This document shows positions 1-10,740 of a DNA stretch of 64,000 nt, in pieces. Source of the DNA: Macquaria australasica (Eukaryota > Chordata > Actinopteri > Centrarchiformes > Percichthyidae); assembly GCA_005408345.1 (NCBI GenBank), contig SEMN01000102.1, forward strand, positions 1,054,001-1,118,000, given 5' to 3'. The notes beneath the pieces are model-generated. The model did no database searches. It worked only from the letters and a program-made list of their open reading frames with translations, and was not told where the DNA came from. Made by a program: the position numbers and the translations under genes. Numbering within the stretch: the first letter of the stretch is position 1; each line of letters starts with the position of its first letter.

Positions 1-954
1 CCTCATATGCCTCCCAGTCAGGGGCTCAGTTACCCCTGGACCAACCTTATTCTTCCTCACTCAGGCCTGTATGAAAAAACGGAGCTTAAGGTTTTAATAA
101 ATGGACAGCTTGTTGAGGCAACATAGAGGGCTGATGTTGCCATCACGAGGTATGGAGTCCGCACCCTGTACTGTTACTCTTAGGGTGCTAATTTTTTGAA
201 TCAAGGCTCAGAGAGCAAACTGCACTCAAGCGAGCTATGCACAGTGTGCAGAGAATCAAGATCACACTTTGGGGTTTTATGTGGCTGAAGGCGCACTGTG
301 CAACTGGGATGCACATCGAAACAGGGAGGGATTAGGAAGAAACTTTTATCATACAAACTTTTATCAGTAGGAATGCTAGAAGGGGTTAATCATGGCCAAT
401 CGCACTGACTCCTCTGATCCTATTTTAAAAGTTGTACTCTCACACCATGATGAACAGTGCTGAGAATTTGGTTATGGTTGTGCACTTTCAGTGAGGAGAG
501 TCCAGACGAGCTTCTTCTGTTAGGAAATCAACATTCATGTACAACAGATCTTCTTTAGATTTGAAGAATCCTGAACACTGTCCAACACTTGTACTCACTT
601 TATTAATAACATTTCAGTCCTCAGACCTTCATCAGGTATAATTCAACTGACTTGATGAAGGTCTGAGGACCACAATGGTTTGACCACAGTCAAGAGTTTT
701 TTGATCCACTGCACCTGTCAATAAGATTTTGGTCTGACTTTATGGTGTTATATTTTTGGACATTTGGACATATTGTAAGTTTGATGGTGACCACATTTTT
801 TGTTTGTTGATGCATTACTTTATTTGGAATCACAATAACCCATACAATAGCAACATTTGCAGTTATATTTAACATTGTATCACAACAAATTAAAATCAAA
901 CTAAAAAGTAGTTTCTTGTTTTGCTGGTAGTCTTTATTTGTTTACCCTGCTAGT
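1..954. other. Gene-free flank
   Basis: No supportable gene is seen here. The longest open frame on either strand has no coding character, splice context or recognisable family. The only structure is a short inverted repeat at 617-670, listed separately. The stretch is read as intergenic or intronic DNA. Confidence 0.5.
617..670. repeat. Short perfect inverted repeat (hairpin)
   Basis: An 18-base arm, GTCCTCAGACCTTCATCA, at 617-634 is followed 18 bases later by its exact reverse complement at 653-670. The arms would form an 18 bp stem with an 18-base loop. It could be part of a degraded mobile element or a chance local inversion. No gene context is visible. Confidence 0.6.
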
Positions 955-1635
955 GGCATGGCTCTAGGGATGGCAATGTTGGTCGATCGGGTGGTCTGTC
1001 TGTTGGGCGGTCGGTCCATCACTCCTGTCCACACTGAAATTGTTTTTGTCAGGATGCAACCTAATAACTTTGGTGATCCGCTTACTTGTCCTTCAGTGCC
1101 ATCAGCAGGTCAAAGTTTTCATTTATCCTGCTAAATATCCCAATGTCTACTAGATGGATATGCACAAAACCATGTACAGACATTAATAACTCCCAGACAG
1201 TAAATCTTGATGACTCTGGTTATCCCCTGACGTTTCCTCTAGCGCCACCATGAGGTTGACATTTGACATTTTTGAATGAAATGTCTCAAGTACTGGATGG
1301 ATTGCCATGAAATTTGGCACAGACATTCATGTTCCCCTCGGGATGAATTGTTATAACTTTGGTGATCATTGACTTTTCATCTAGGGTTTTCAATACTTAG
1401 GTTTATGATGAAATACCTTCCGAAATGAATGACATCCCCATCAGCCTCAGATGTACTTTGTGTTTAGTACTAATTAGCAAATGTTAGCATGCATGCAACA
1501 TTATACCTGTTTAGCATCAGCATGTTAGCATTGTCTTTGTGAACATGTTAGGGTGCTAACATTAGCACTTAGGTCAAAGCACCGATATGCCTGAATACAG
1601 CCACAGAGCTGCTAGCGGGGATGTAGACTCTTAGT
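955..1635 (+). repeat. Dispersed repeat, family A, copy 1
   Basis: This segment shares long blocks in the same order with 37681-38155: 'atggcaatg', 'aactttggtgat', the 'caccatgaggtt' block, 'aaatttggcacagacattcatgtt', 'cccatcagcctcag', 'agcaaatgttagcatg' and 'catcagcatgtt'. Shorter relatives lie at 23705-23835 (plus) and 25162-25270 (minus). No protein is encoded. It is a dispersed non-coding repeat, probably a non-autonomous mobile element whose class I cannot assign. The outer limits are approximate. Confidence 0.75.
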
Positions 1636-3035
1636 CTTGTTTCACTGTAAATGACAGTAAATGTTAAGATTGCATTCAGTTCTACTTGACTGGATCTGCA
1701 ACAATAATGTTAATATTGCGAAACTAGAAATTTAAAGTCTGTTTTTCACGGTTGCATAAAATGACAATTCCCATACTGAAAATAAATGTTGTAAATGTGC
1801 ATAAGAGCGTATTTAACTATTTAATAATAAAGGATTAGGAAAGACGGTTTGAAGCTACATTCTGCATTGCACCTTTTGAAGGTTAGATTGCAAACCTGCA
1901 AGTCACGTCATGATGGTGCCATTGTAAGACAGAGGTAAAGATATTCAATTACTCAGACAAGCCACCCAATCTACTTTAAAGGGGCGTTCTGTTTATCACT
2001 TCCTCTCTCAGCCTGATGTACTGTAATATCATTGTCATTCATGTTTGGCATTGACAGTCTGGGATCTGAATGAAAGGGGTGGATAGTTAATGAATTGGCA
2101 GACTGTAGTCCTTCTGGGGAGTGTAGATGGACAGTGTCACCTTCACTTTGGATTAGCAAATGGACAAAAACAAGATTGGTGCAGAGGGCTACCGCAAGAA
2201 ACAATATCCACCCGTTTCGAACGTTATCACTCGATTGAATAGGCGTTACCAGTGGTTATCAGCCTCATAGATATGGCTTAGAAGGAGCCTGCTGCAATAT
2301 CATGCAAAAGATTCAGTTGTTATTCATTAGATATGAGTGTGTCATGCATAATGAGAGAACAAATGGACAGAGATCTTGATTGTTCGTTTCAGCTCTGTTG
2401 AATCCTTCCCATCTCTGCCAGCTCTGTTTTCTGTCTCTTGTCCTTTTTCATGTCTGTCTCTCACCTTGAATCCCACCACCTTCCTGTTGCTCACAATACA
2501 GAGTGGATGTAGTAAAGGTGCTCTGAAGTCTTGCTGTCTGTCAGCCTATTAGGGTTGAATGGTTGAAAGGACTCGCCTCCATAGGAATCGTTATGAGCCA
2601 ATGTTGAGTAATGCTGGACATATGGAATATGTAACTCGCCACTGAGTCTCAAGGGCTCTCAACACTTAGCCTCTGATTTCCAGCAGGCTTTGTCTGAGTC
2701 ACTTAACATAGCTGATCCCTTTTCTTCCAAAAAAAAGATTAAGTTAACATTTAACTATATTTTAACAGATCCTATCATGTTGACTCTTGATTTGATTAAG
2801 TCATTTCCTGATGGATTTTATATAGTTTAGCACATGTGAAAACAGTGGACAAAGTAGAGACAACACTCAGCTCAATAACCTTGAGCTCTGTTCTTGTCCA
2901 GTTCAAATGGTGCCTAGAGGTATGCAAAGAAAGGAGACAGAGAGGAAAACAAAAAAGAAAATGATCTGACAGAGAATTCACTCCTGCTTCCCGTACTCTA
3001 ACAAAAATCAAGTGATGACATGTTTTACTGGCTGC

Positions 3036-3910
3036 TAGGAGTGGGAATCGCAGACATACTCACAATATGAAATGATCGCGCTATTTTGTCCACAATAACG
3101 ATTGTATCATGATAAAGGCGACTCCTAATCCTAATACTATACGTCACTGACCTCTTGTTCAATCCGTGCCCCCTCTCTGTCTATCAAGGTGAACAAACAC
3201 TTAATAATTATATTAGTTTTTTCCAGTGACAGTAAGAACTATGGTTTTTAACAGGCTAGTTTAGCACAACCACAGCCTAACTGCATCTATGTGTTACCGG
3301 CCAAGCCTCCTCCTTTTAAGGAAGATGGCTTTGTGGGTAACCTGTGTATGTGACGTAGTCTAGTAGGTTTGTTGTGGGAAGTGAGTCCCTCCCGCTGTGT
3401 GACAGAAGTACCAGCACGTTGTATTAGGTGTTAGGTCTAGACGAGCCCAGGTTGCAGCATAATAGTTATTGAAAGGCTGTGTCTTGTGTTTGCTGCCACA
3501 GAAGAGAAATAAACAGTCACTGTTCATGCAGTGTTACTACAGCATCTTCTGCATTCTTCACAGCAGAGTTGGTCCAGACTGTGAAAAGCTAGTTACCAGC
3601 TACGAGCCAGGCTAAAGTAAATCAAAAGAGCCTAAAACAAGAGGTCTCCCAACTACTTTTGACTTACGTGAAGATGGCTGCACCACCTTCTTCTCCGCTA
3701 TATTCATTTTGATTGGCGCCCTCTCTAGGACACATGAAGTAATGACATTCTAGTAAGGTAATGTCAACAGGCAAAATGCAGAAAAAAATCTCAGCTTACA
3801 GCGTTCACTTAAATAAAAAACATCGATACTTGGCGCAAGTGTATTGATTATGCATCACGTGAATAAAGGTGAAGCTATATTGTGGTATCGATTTATTTGT
3901 CCCATCCCTA
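3036..3910. mobile_element. Non-autonomous hAT-like DNA transposon
   Basis: The segment begins TAGGAGTGGGA and ends TCCCATCCCTA, which are imperfect inverted termini. It is flanked by an 8 bp target-site duplication with one mismatch: CTGGCTGC at 3028-3035 and ATGGCTGC at 3911-3918. Eight-base duplications with this kind of terminus are typical of the hAT superfamily. The 875 bp interior holds no transposase frame, so any movement would have needed an enzyme from elsewhere. The hAT assignment rests on duplication length and termini only. Confidence 0.72.
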
Positions 3911-3918
3911 ATGGCTGC

Positions 3919-6217
3919 ATTGAGAATTTAGTTGACTTTGGCATATAAAGTTGGATTCATGTCCTGTCAGTCAGACTGTGATTATACTGATGGACAAATA
4001 TGGATCCTTCCAGCTGGCCCAGCAGTGGGTAAAGGGTACAGCTTGCTTTTGGACCAGCTAATTTCTGGTTAGTCTTGACTGTGGTTGGTAAGTTGGCCTA
4101 CACTCATGAAATGAGGCTGCTTTGCCAATACTTGGGAATTCTTTGAATTACTCTTGGAAATATACTCTGCTTCTACTTGAGAAAGTTCTGTAGGGGATAG
4201 ACCATCCTGTGTGCTGCTGGTCAAGGAACACAACTGGCTTTATTTGGTCACTATATCTTGCGGACAAAACATTTTTTGGAAACCCTGATCATGTCATTTT
4301 GAGGAGGAAGATGCTGTGGATTTTGGCCACTCCTTAATTGTTGAGTTTTCTTTTTTCTTGAATTAGAGGCTCACAGTGCAAAGCACAGTCAGATTGCACC
4401 ATGGGGGTGCATATGGCATGGCAACTGATTTCTAATAAGTCTGTGGCTAGAAGCATGCCTCACATATGTGGAACAGTTGGGAGTTGTGTGGGATTACATT
4501 ATCAGTGGGTGTGGTAGGGGGTGGCATTATTTGTGACCAAACAAATCATTACTTTTTTTAATATTAATTAATATTAGGCACTGAAGTTGGCAGAGAAGCA
4601 CAGGGATGATGCCATCTATATAGGGTGTGTCCACCTCCAGAATCCCTACTCCGTCCATCATAGCTCATATTGACAGTTTGGTGTTGAATGACAACCGTTC
4701 ACATACACATGCATACAGTATATTTAAAAAGAAAAATGTGAAGTGTTACTTTTTAATGCTTGAAGAAAATACATAAAAGTAGCCAGCATATTATTCTGTA
4801 AAGGAGAGGCACTTAGCTTGGTAAAGTCACAAATATGCCACAGAACAGAGCTGCGCCTCACACCATGCACCATTGACCTTTTCTAAGCTGATGGACAGGA
4901 CAAGTCCAAATTCCTCTAATACTTTACACCCAATTGCACCACTCGCTTAATCATTACTGACAAGCCCCTGACTGTGCCAGTCCGCCCACTTAGTAGATTC
5001 AGTTTAACTCATGGCAAGTCACCAAGATATTAAATCGATGCAGCTGAAGGAAAGAAAAAGTGTTTGTGACTAATCTGTATATCATCCTGTGTTACCACCC
5101 ATTTTGGCAAAGAAAAGGAAAGAAATGTTTGAAAATCAGGAATTTAAAAGATCAGACAGTCCCCTGTGCCCTTTCAACTTATTGGGCCTAGAGGTACCAT
5201 GACATAGTGTTTTGGAAAACTGCTGAACTGAAATTTTGACATTTGTATTCTTCTGAAAGTCTTTCTGTTCTGAAAATGTCACTTCCCGACTGACCTTCTC
5301 TATAAAACTTTTGTCATTACTCAATCTCCTCACACAATGTCTGCATTATGTGACCGAACCCTTTGCTCTGAGTCCCTTAGTTCAAATTTCTGACACTGTA
5401 GAGACCCATAATACCTGAGAATGTGCCCTGCGACAGAGCTGAGAGGCAGCATGGATGGAAAACTGGACCTTAATGATCACAGATGGAGAACTGGCTTTTC
5501 CAAACCCCTACAGAGCAAACTGTTTCCTCCTCTGGCTTCTTTCATCACTGCCAGAACATTGGTACATTCAAGTGGTTTGCCATGAACTTCTGCTTTCCCT
5601 CATACTTCCTATGCTACTTCTTCAGGAACAAAGATTTTCAGGGTTGGACTTTACCATTAGGCAAGGTAGGCAACTGCCTTGGGTCCCCATCTAAAAGGGT
5701 GCCATAACAGCTATAGATTTTTTAATTATGTTTATATGTAAAACATATAAAAGTATGTTGGCTATTTTGCAGATTCAGATTTTACAGACAAAATACATGA
5801 TCAACAAATAATGTATTATTGTAGATTAAAGTATCCAGCAGTGTATGAAGTAGTTAAAATGAGCTCCTTCTTGAAGAGACTAAATGTAAATACATTTTGT
5901 TGATATTACTTCTGTACTTTTACCTAAGTAAAATTTGAATGCAGGACTTTTAACAGAGTAATTTCACAGTTTGGTTATAGTTTTACTTAAATAAAAGATC
6001 TCGTACTTGTTCTACCACTTCCAAGACCAACATTCTCAATTAGCAAATGGGTGAAAATAAGACACGATGGATCCTGTGTCTGCCTGACTTTGCGTAAGGC
6101 CCCCAAATCACTATATCCGCTATGATGATTTGATGAACACATGGCTTGGGGATGCCCTCTGTCCCCTCCCTCTGTCTATGGCTGTCTGTATTAGCTGCTA
6201 CATTGAGGCCAGATCTT
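3919..6217. other. Gene-free stretch
   Basis: No exon, RNA gene or clear element is recognised over these 2.3 kb. The open frames around 5455-5707 overlap each other, are short, and lack splice context or family similarity. The sequence is best described as unannotated intergenic or intronic DNA. Confidence 0.45.
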
Positions 6218-6218
6218 G

Positions 6219-6264
<46 letters not shown>
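6219..6264. repeat. (TA)n microsatellite
   Basis: This is an uninterrupted TA dinucleotide run of about 45 bases. It abuts the left end of the Tc1-like element directly. As Tc1/mariner elements insert at TA, the run offered many target sites. Confidence 0.95.
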
Positions 6265-6266
<2 letters not shown>

Positions 6267-7676
6267 TGGAAAAGTTCATTTATTTCAGTAATTCAATTCC
6301 AAAAGTGAAAAAGAGTGAAATATTTCAAGCCTTTATTTCCTTTAATTTTGATGATTATGGCTTACAGCTAATGAAAACCCAAAATTCAGTATCACAGAAA
6401 ATTAGAATAGTACATAAGACCAATAAAAAAAGGATTTTTCATACAGAAATGTCGGCCTACTGAAAAGTATGTTCATGTATATGCACTCAGTACTTGGTCG
6501 GGGCTCCTTTTGCATGAATTACTGCATCAGTGAGGCGTGGCATGGAGGCGATCAGCCTGTGGCACTGCTGAGGTGTTATGTAAGGCCAGGTTGCTTTTGA
6601 TAGCGGCCTTCAGCTCGTCTGGTGGCTCTCATCTTCCTCTTGACAATACCCCATAGATTCTCTATGGGGTTCAGGTCAGGCGAGTTTGCTGGCCAATCAA
6701 GCACAGTAATACCATGGTCATTGAACCAGGTATTGGTACTTTTGGCAGTGTGGGCAGGTGCCAAATCCTGCTGGAAAATGAAATCAGTATCTCCATAAAG
6801 CTTGTCAGCAGAAGGAAGCATGAAGTGCTCTAAAATTTCCTGGTAGACAGCTGCATTGACTTTGGACTTGATAAAACACAGTGGACCAACACCAGCAGAT
6901 GATATGGCTCCCCAAATCATCACTGACTGTGGAAACTTCACACTGGACTTCAAGCAACTTGAATTCTGTGCCTCTCCACTCTTCCTCCAAACTCTGGGAC
7001 CTTGATTTCCAAATGAAATGCAAAATTTACTTTCATCTGAAAAGACGACTTAGCCCAGGTTCAGGAGTGGCTTGACACGAGGAATGCGACAGTTGTAGCC
7101 CATGTCCTGGATACGTCTGTGCGTGGTGGCTCTTGATGCATTGACTCTAGCCTCAGTCCACTCCTTGTGAATCTCCCCCAAATTCTTGAATGGCCTTTGC
7201 TTCACAATCCTCTCAAGGCTGTGGTTATCCCTGCTGCTTGTGCACCTTTTTCTACCACACTTTTTCCTTCCATTCAACTTTCTATGAATATGCTTGGATG
7301 CAGCACTCTGTGAACAGCCAGCTTCTTTAGCAATGACCTTTGTCTTCTGGACAACTGTCAAGTCAGCAGTCTTCCCCATGATTGTGTAGCCTACTGAACC
7401 AGACTGAGAGACCATTTGAAGGCTCAGGAAACCTTTGCAGGTGTTGTGAGTTAACTAGCTGATTAGAGTGTGACACCGTGAGTCTACAAACTTTTTCACA
7501 ATATTCTAATTTTCTGTGATACTGAATTTTGGGTTTTCATTAGCTGTAAGCCATAATCATCAAAATTAAAGGAAATAAAGGCTTGAAATATTTCACTGTG
7601 TGTGTAATGAATCTATATAATATGAGTTTCACTTTCTGAATTGAATTACTGAAATAAATGAACTTTTCCACGATAT
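6263..7676 (-). mobile_element. Tc1-like (Tc1/mariner) transposon, inactivated
   Basis: About 1.4 kb bounded by inverted termini: ATCGTGGAAAAGTTCATTTA at the left, and its complement ending TTTTCCACGAT at the right. The similarity continues inward. A second block at about 6329-6412 is matched in inverted orientation at about 7501-7590, so each inverted repeat is about 150-180 bases long, as in the long-inverted-repeat group of fish Tc1-like elements. A minus-strand transposase remnant fills the centre. The left end sits directly on a TA run. Damage to the reading frame makes this copy non-autonomous. Confidence 0.92.
6487..7379 (-). pseudogene. Tc1-like DDE transposase, broken
   Basis: The remnant of a cut-and-paste transposase reads right to left. 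The N-terminal part from the ATG at 7377-7379 (MGKTADLTVVQKTK...) has the paired-like helix-turn-helix DNA-binding region. It runs to a stop after '...KPLLNLG'. The expected linker before the catalytic domain is missing, so a deletion of some tens of bases lies near 7058. The catalytic triad is visible in pieces: D in 'FSDES', D in 'FQQDLAPAHTA' and E in 'LNPIENLW' (DD34E type). A second deletion and frameshift follows 'KRKMRATRR'. The original end '...HAKGAPTKY' plus stop is still readable at 6487-6530. Full-length family members have roughly 340 residues. This copy cannot make an active enzyme. Confidence 0.92.
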
Positions 7677-7685
7677 TCTAAGTCA

Positions 7686-7744
7686 TTGAAATGCGCGCAC
7701 ACGCGCGCGCGTGTGTGTAAGTGTATGTATGTATATATATGTAT

Positions 7745-7804
<60 letters not shown>
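7686..7804. repeat. Compound GC/GT/GTAT/TA microsatellite
   Basis: Alternating purine-pyrimidine sequence passes from (CG/CA)n through GTGT and GTAT units into a TA run from about 7753 to 7804. Such tracts are slippage-prone. The run lies about 10 bases beyond the right end of the Tc1-like element, so the element sits between two TA-rich arrays. Confidence 0.9.
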
Positions 7805-7810
<6 letters not shown>

Positions 7811-9539
7811 TTTTTTTTAACCTTGCGTGTTAATTACCTCATGGAAACAAAATGTAGCTGGTATGAGCTGGAGCTTTGTTCACTGTCATAAAGTCATCAT
7901 AAAGCATGGAGATTATATATGATGATTATATATGATAATATATGAGTATTTCAAGAGAAAATCGCATCACATATAGTTCTTCCTCTGACACGTGTATCTC
8001 TCTCTCACTCTGTCTTTCTCTTCTTCCTCTGCTATATTCTCCTGAAAGGCGTCCAGGAGTCTGAAACCTTAATTCAATAAGAAATAAATTGGAAAAATGT
8101 GCAAATGTAAGGCATATTTTTGGCTTGCTGGCCAGAGGAACATTTTGAGAGTGCATTTCGTACTCCCCTTTTCAACTTAACTGCCCTCGTCCCTCCTTCA
8201 TTTTCTCTCTCTCTCTGCGCTGTAAATCGTCCCAGTGTTGCATCTGCTTTCTTGCCGTAGAACAGTTAAGAGACTGTCCATTACACTGACACAAACCAGA
8301 GAGGGTTTGTAAGGGTGGGAAGGTGCTCCCAGTGAGGGGCAAAGAAAAGGAGGGAGAAAGAGAGCAATTGTGGCTCTGGCCCTGGAGGCCCTGTTGTTTG
8401 GGTCACAGTACAGTGGTGAATGGATAGGTACAGATGGAGTGATGGAGAAATAGATGGAGGAGGGCTGTGACAGGGGGTCAGCCTAATCCATTTCTTTTGT
8501 TTCACTTGACGAAGACCTTTGTGTAGCTTGAGCCCATCCATAAATTGGACTAAAAGGCTGACTGTAGAGCTGCTGCCAAGAAGAGCGATTTAACATGCCT
8601 CCCTCCCTCCCTCTCTTTGTCTCTTCATCCCTCTCTGCCTCGTTATTTCTTGTCCCTCCCTTTTCTCTGTATCCTCTGTCACTCTCTGCCTTTCTACGTC
8701 CTTCCTGTCCACCCCATCTTTGTTTTATCTTGCACTGTCCTGAGCATTGTCCTTCTTCCTTAGAGACCAGAGGTCAGCAGCCGTTGTTTTTGTAGAATTT
8801 CAGTGGTCAGTGATTTAACTGTGTTTCATTTTGGTAACGTTGAGATTTCATGCTTTGCTTTTTTAGCACTACTAGTGAAAAACCAGATATTTTTCTTTCT
8901 CAGCCAACACGTTTTCTTTCTACCATGTGGATTAAAATTGATGAAAACCATGTTCACTACACTGCATGCCAGTTTGATAAAGTTATATGGACACATCTGC
9001 ATGCAGACGATCACATAAGGCTCACGCATACACACATACGGACACACAAATACACACCCATACATGTCAACATTACTGAACTACAGCAACATTTGGCTTG
9101 CATTTCCTTGGCAGCGTCTTTCTGAGCGGGGGATGGAGTAGATTGAATAGGAGCGGTACTTCAGAGGTTTGTGTTTCACTAATGCTCATTTTGTTTTGGA
9201 TTCCTGGTGGACGCAGCAGCTCTATGAACATAGCAGCGCTCTGAGTGGCTGACTGTGACCCTGGCCAGTCTCAGGCTACAGGCTGCGGAGGCTGAGGGTT
9301 CTGGCAAAGCTGGCTGCCTGGCTTCTGTGTTTGGGTATATTTACTAATGGCACTCGCTGGGGTGTTGGCAACTCCTCAGTCCCCACTATATGGTCTCTGT
9401 GGTCTGCATTGCATGATTGTGTTGCTGCTTTTAACTGGACCCACAACTGAGCAGTTCTTCTCACAGAATTTAGGCCCTCCTTTGCTGTTTTGTTTTGTTC
9501 ACTTCTGCACAGTATTTTCCTTCCATCCCTTATTTTAAA
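7805..9539. other. Gene-free stretch with pyrimidine-rich tracts
   Basis: Several polypyrimidine-rich tracts occur, for example around 8595-8760 (CCTCCCT and CTCTT repeats). They give long but low-complexity open frames. No exon with paired splice sites or recognisable protein similarity is seen. Confidence 0.45.
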
Positions 9540-9830
9540 GTAACTATTATTTTTATCATCAATTAATCTACCAATTATTTTCTTAATTCATTGATTATGT
9601 TATTTTGTGTGACCAACAGTCTAAAACCCAAAGATCTTCAATTCAGGTTCATAGAAAACAAAAACACAAAAAAATTGCATTTAAGAAGACACAACCAGTA
9701 AATTTTTGGCAATTTTGCTTAAAAACAACAACAACAAATGAGTCATAGATGATCAAAATAGCTGCTGATTACTTTTCTGTCGATCAACGAATCAATGAAT
9801 TGACTAATCATATTGGCTAAATTTTAAAGT
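9540..9830 (-). mobile_element. MITE family B (GATTAATCG type), degraded copy
   Basis: The copy has the family's hallmark blocks: 'atcatcaattaatct' near one end, 'cagtctaaaacccaaagatcttcaatt', 'ggcaattttgctt', 'gatcaaaatagctgctgatta' and 'cgatcaacgaatcaatgaattgactaatca'. Related copies are at 10490, 32477, 47384, 49383 and 63270. No protein is encoded. The family is non-autonomous; better copies end in a form of AGTTGCAGCCCTA, which resembles hAT-type termini. Confidence 0.7.
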
Positions 9831-10489
9831 TTTGTCGATCATTGTCAAACGTCCTAGCCATAGTTTGGTTCCAATTATTTTCCGTTGCCTATGTCAGCTG
9901 CTCATGTGCTTCATTAGTTCAAAATGTACAATAAATGTTTCTCATGGCAGAACATGTAATACAATAACACTGAGTATGTTAGTAGGAGAGTAAATTAACA
10001 TAAACAAAGCTAATTCTACCAGTATAAGTCTTGTTCATTTTTACACCTATTTATTTCTTAGCTCCAGCAGGTGGTGTGCCAAATTCAAAGGGCAAAATAA
10101 CATGTACTTAGCTACTTTGCCAAAAAACTTTCATTTGTTGGTGTTTATTCAGGTTTTTTAGACCTGTCTTGACAAGAAGCAAGACAGACCACCGAGAGAA
10201 AAACGCTATTCTCTTTTCAGTGACGGTGCTTTGATGCATTTTTTTCAGACATTGCAACATTTGACACTTTATTTCCCAGAAATCACTTGGCAGTCAAACA
10301 ATGTGTCCATTGCTGCGTTTTCTGTAGGTGGTACTTTTTAGTTGTCTTTCAGTGATTTCTCTGTCCATGCCAGCTACTTAGTTCTCCTATTTATTCCAAA
10401 CAAACTGCTTTCACTGGAAACATAAAATATTTAATTTCCTGGGTGATTACTTTTTATATGCCAAGACCTACCTATCTGGATTATTTTCA

Positions 10490-10740
10490 CAAGTAATTAA
10501 TTAATTTTAGACCATAAAATGTCAAACAGTTGGGTGAAATGCTCATCACAATTTCCCAGAGCCCAAAGTGACGTCTTCAGATTGCTTCTTTTGCCCAACC
10601 ATCAGTCCAAAACCCAAAGACTCTTCATTTACGTTTGACAATTTTGCTTGAAAAATGACTGAAACTATTAATCGATTATCAAAATAGTTGCCAATTAATT
10701 TTCTTTTGATCGATTAATCGACTAATCGTTGTAGCCCGAG
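10490..10740 (-). mobile_element. MITE family B copy
   Basis: The same order of blocks as in the other family copies is seen in the reverse sense: 'agaccataaaatgtcaaac', 'cacaatttcccagagcccaaagtgacgtc', 'gtccaaaacccaaagactcttcattta', 'attaatcgattatcaaaatagttgcc' and 'gattaatcgactaatcgttg'. It ends near 'tgtagcccga', a decayed form of the terminal TGCAGCCCTA. It is 0.7 kb from the degraded copy at 9540. Confidence 0.78.
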
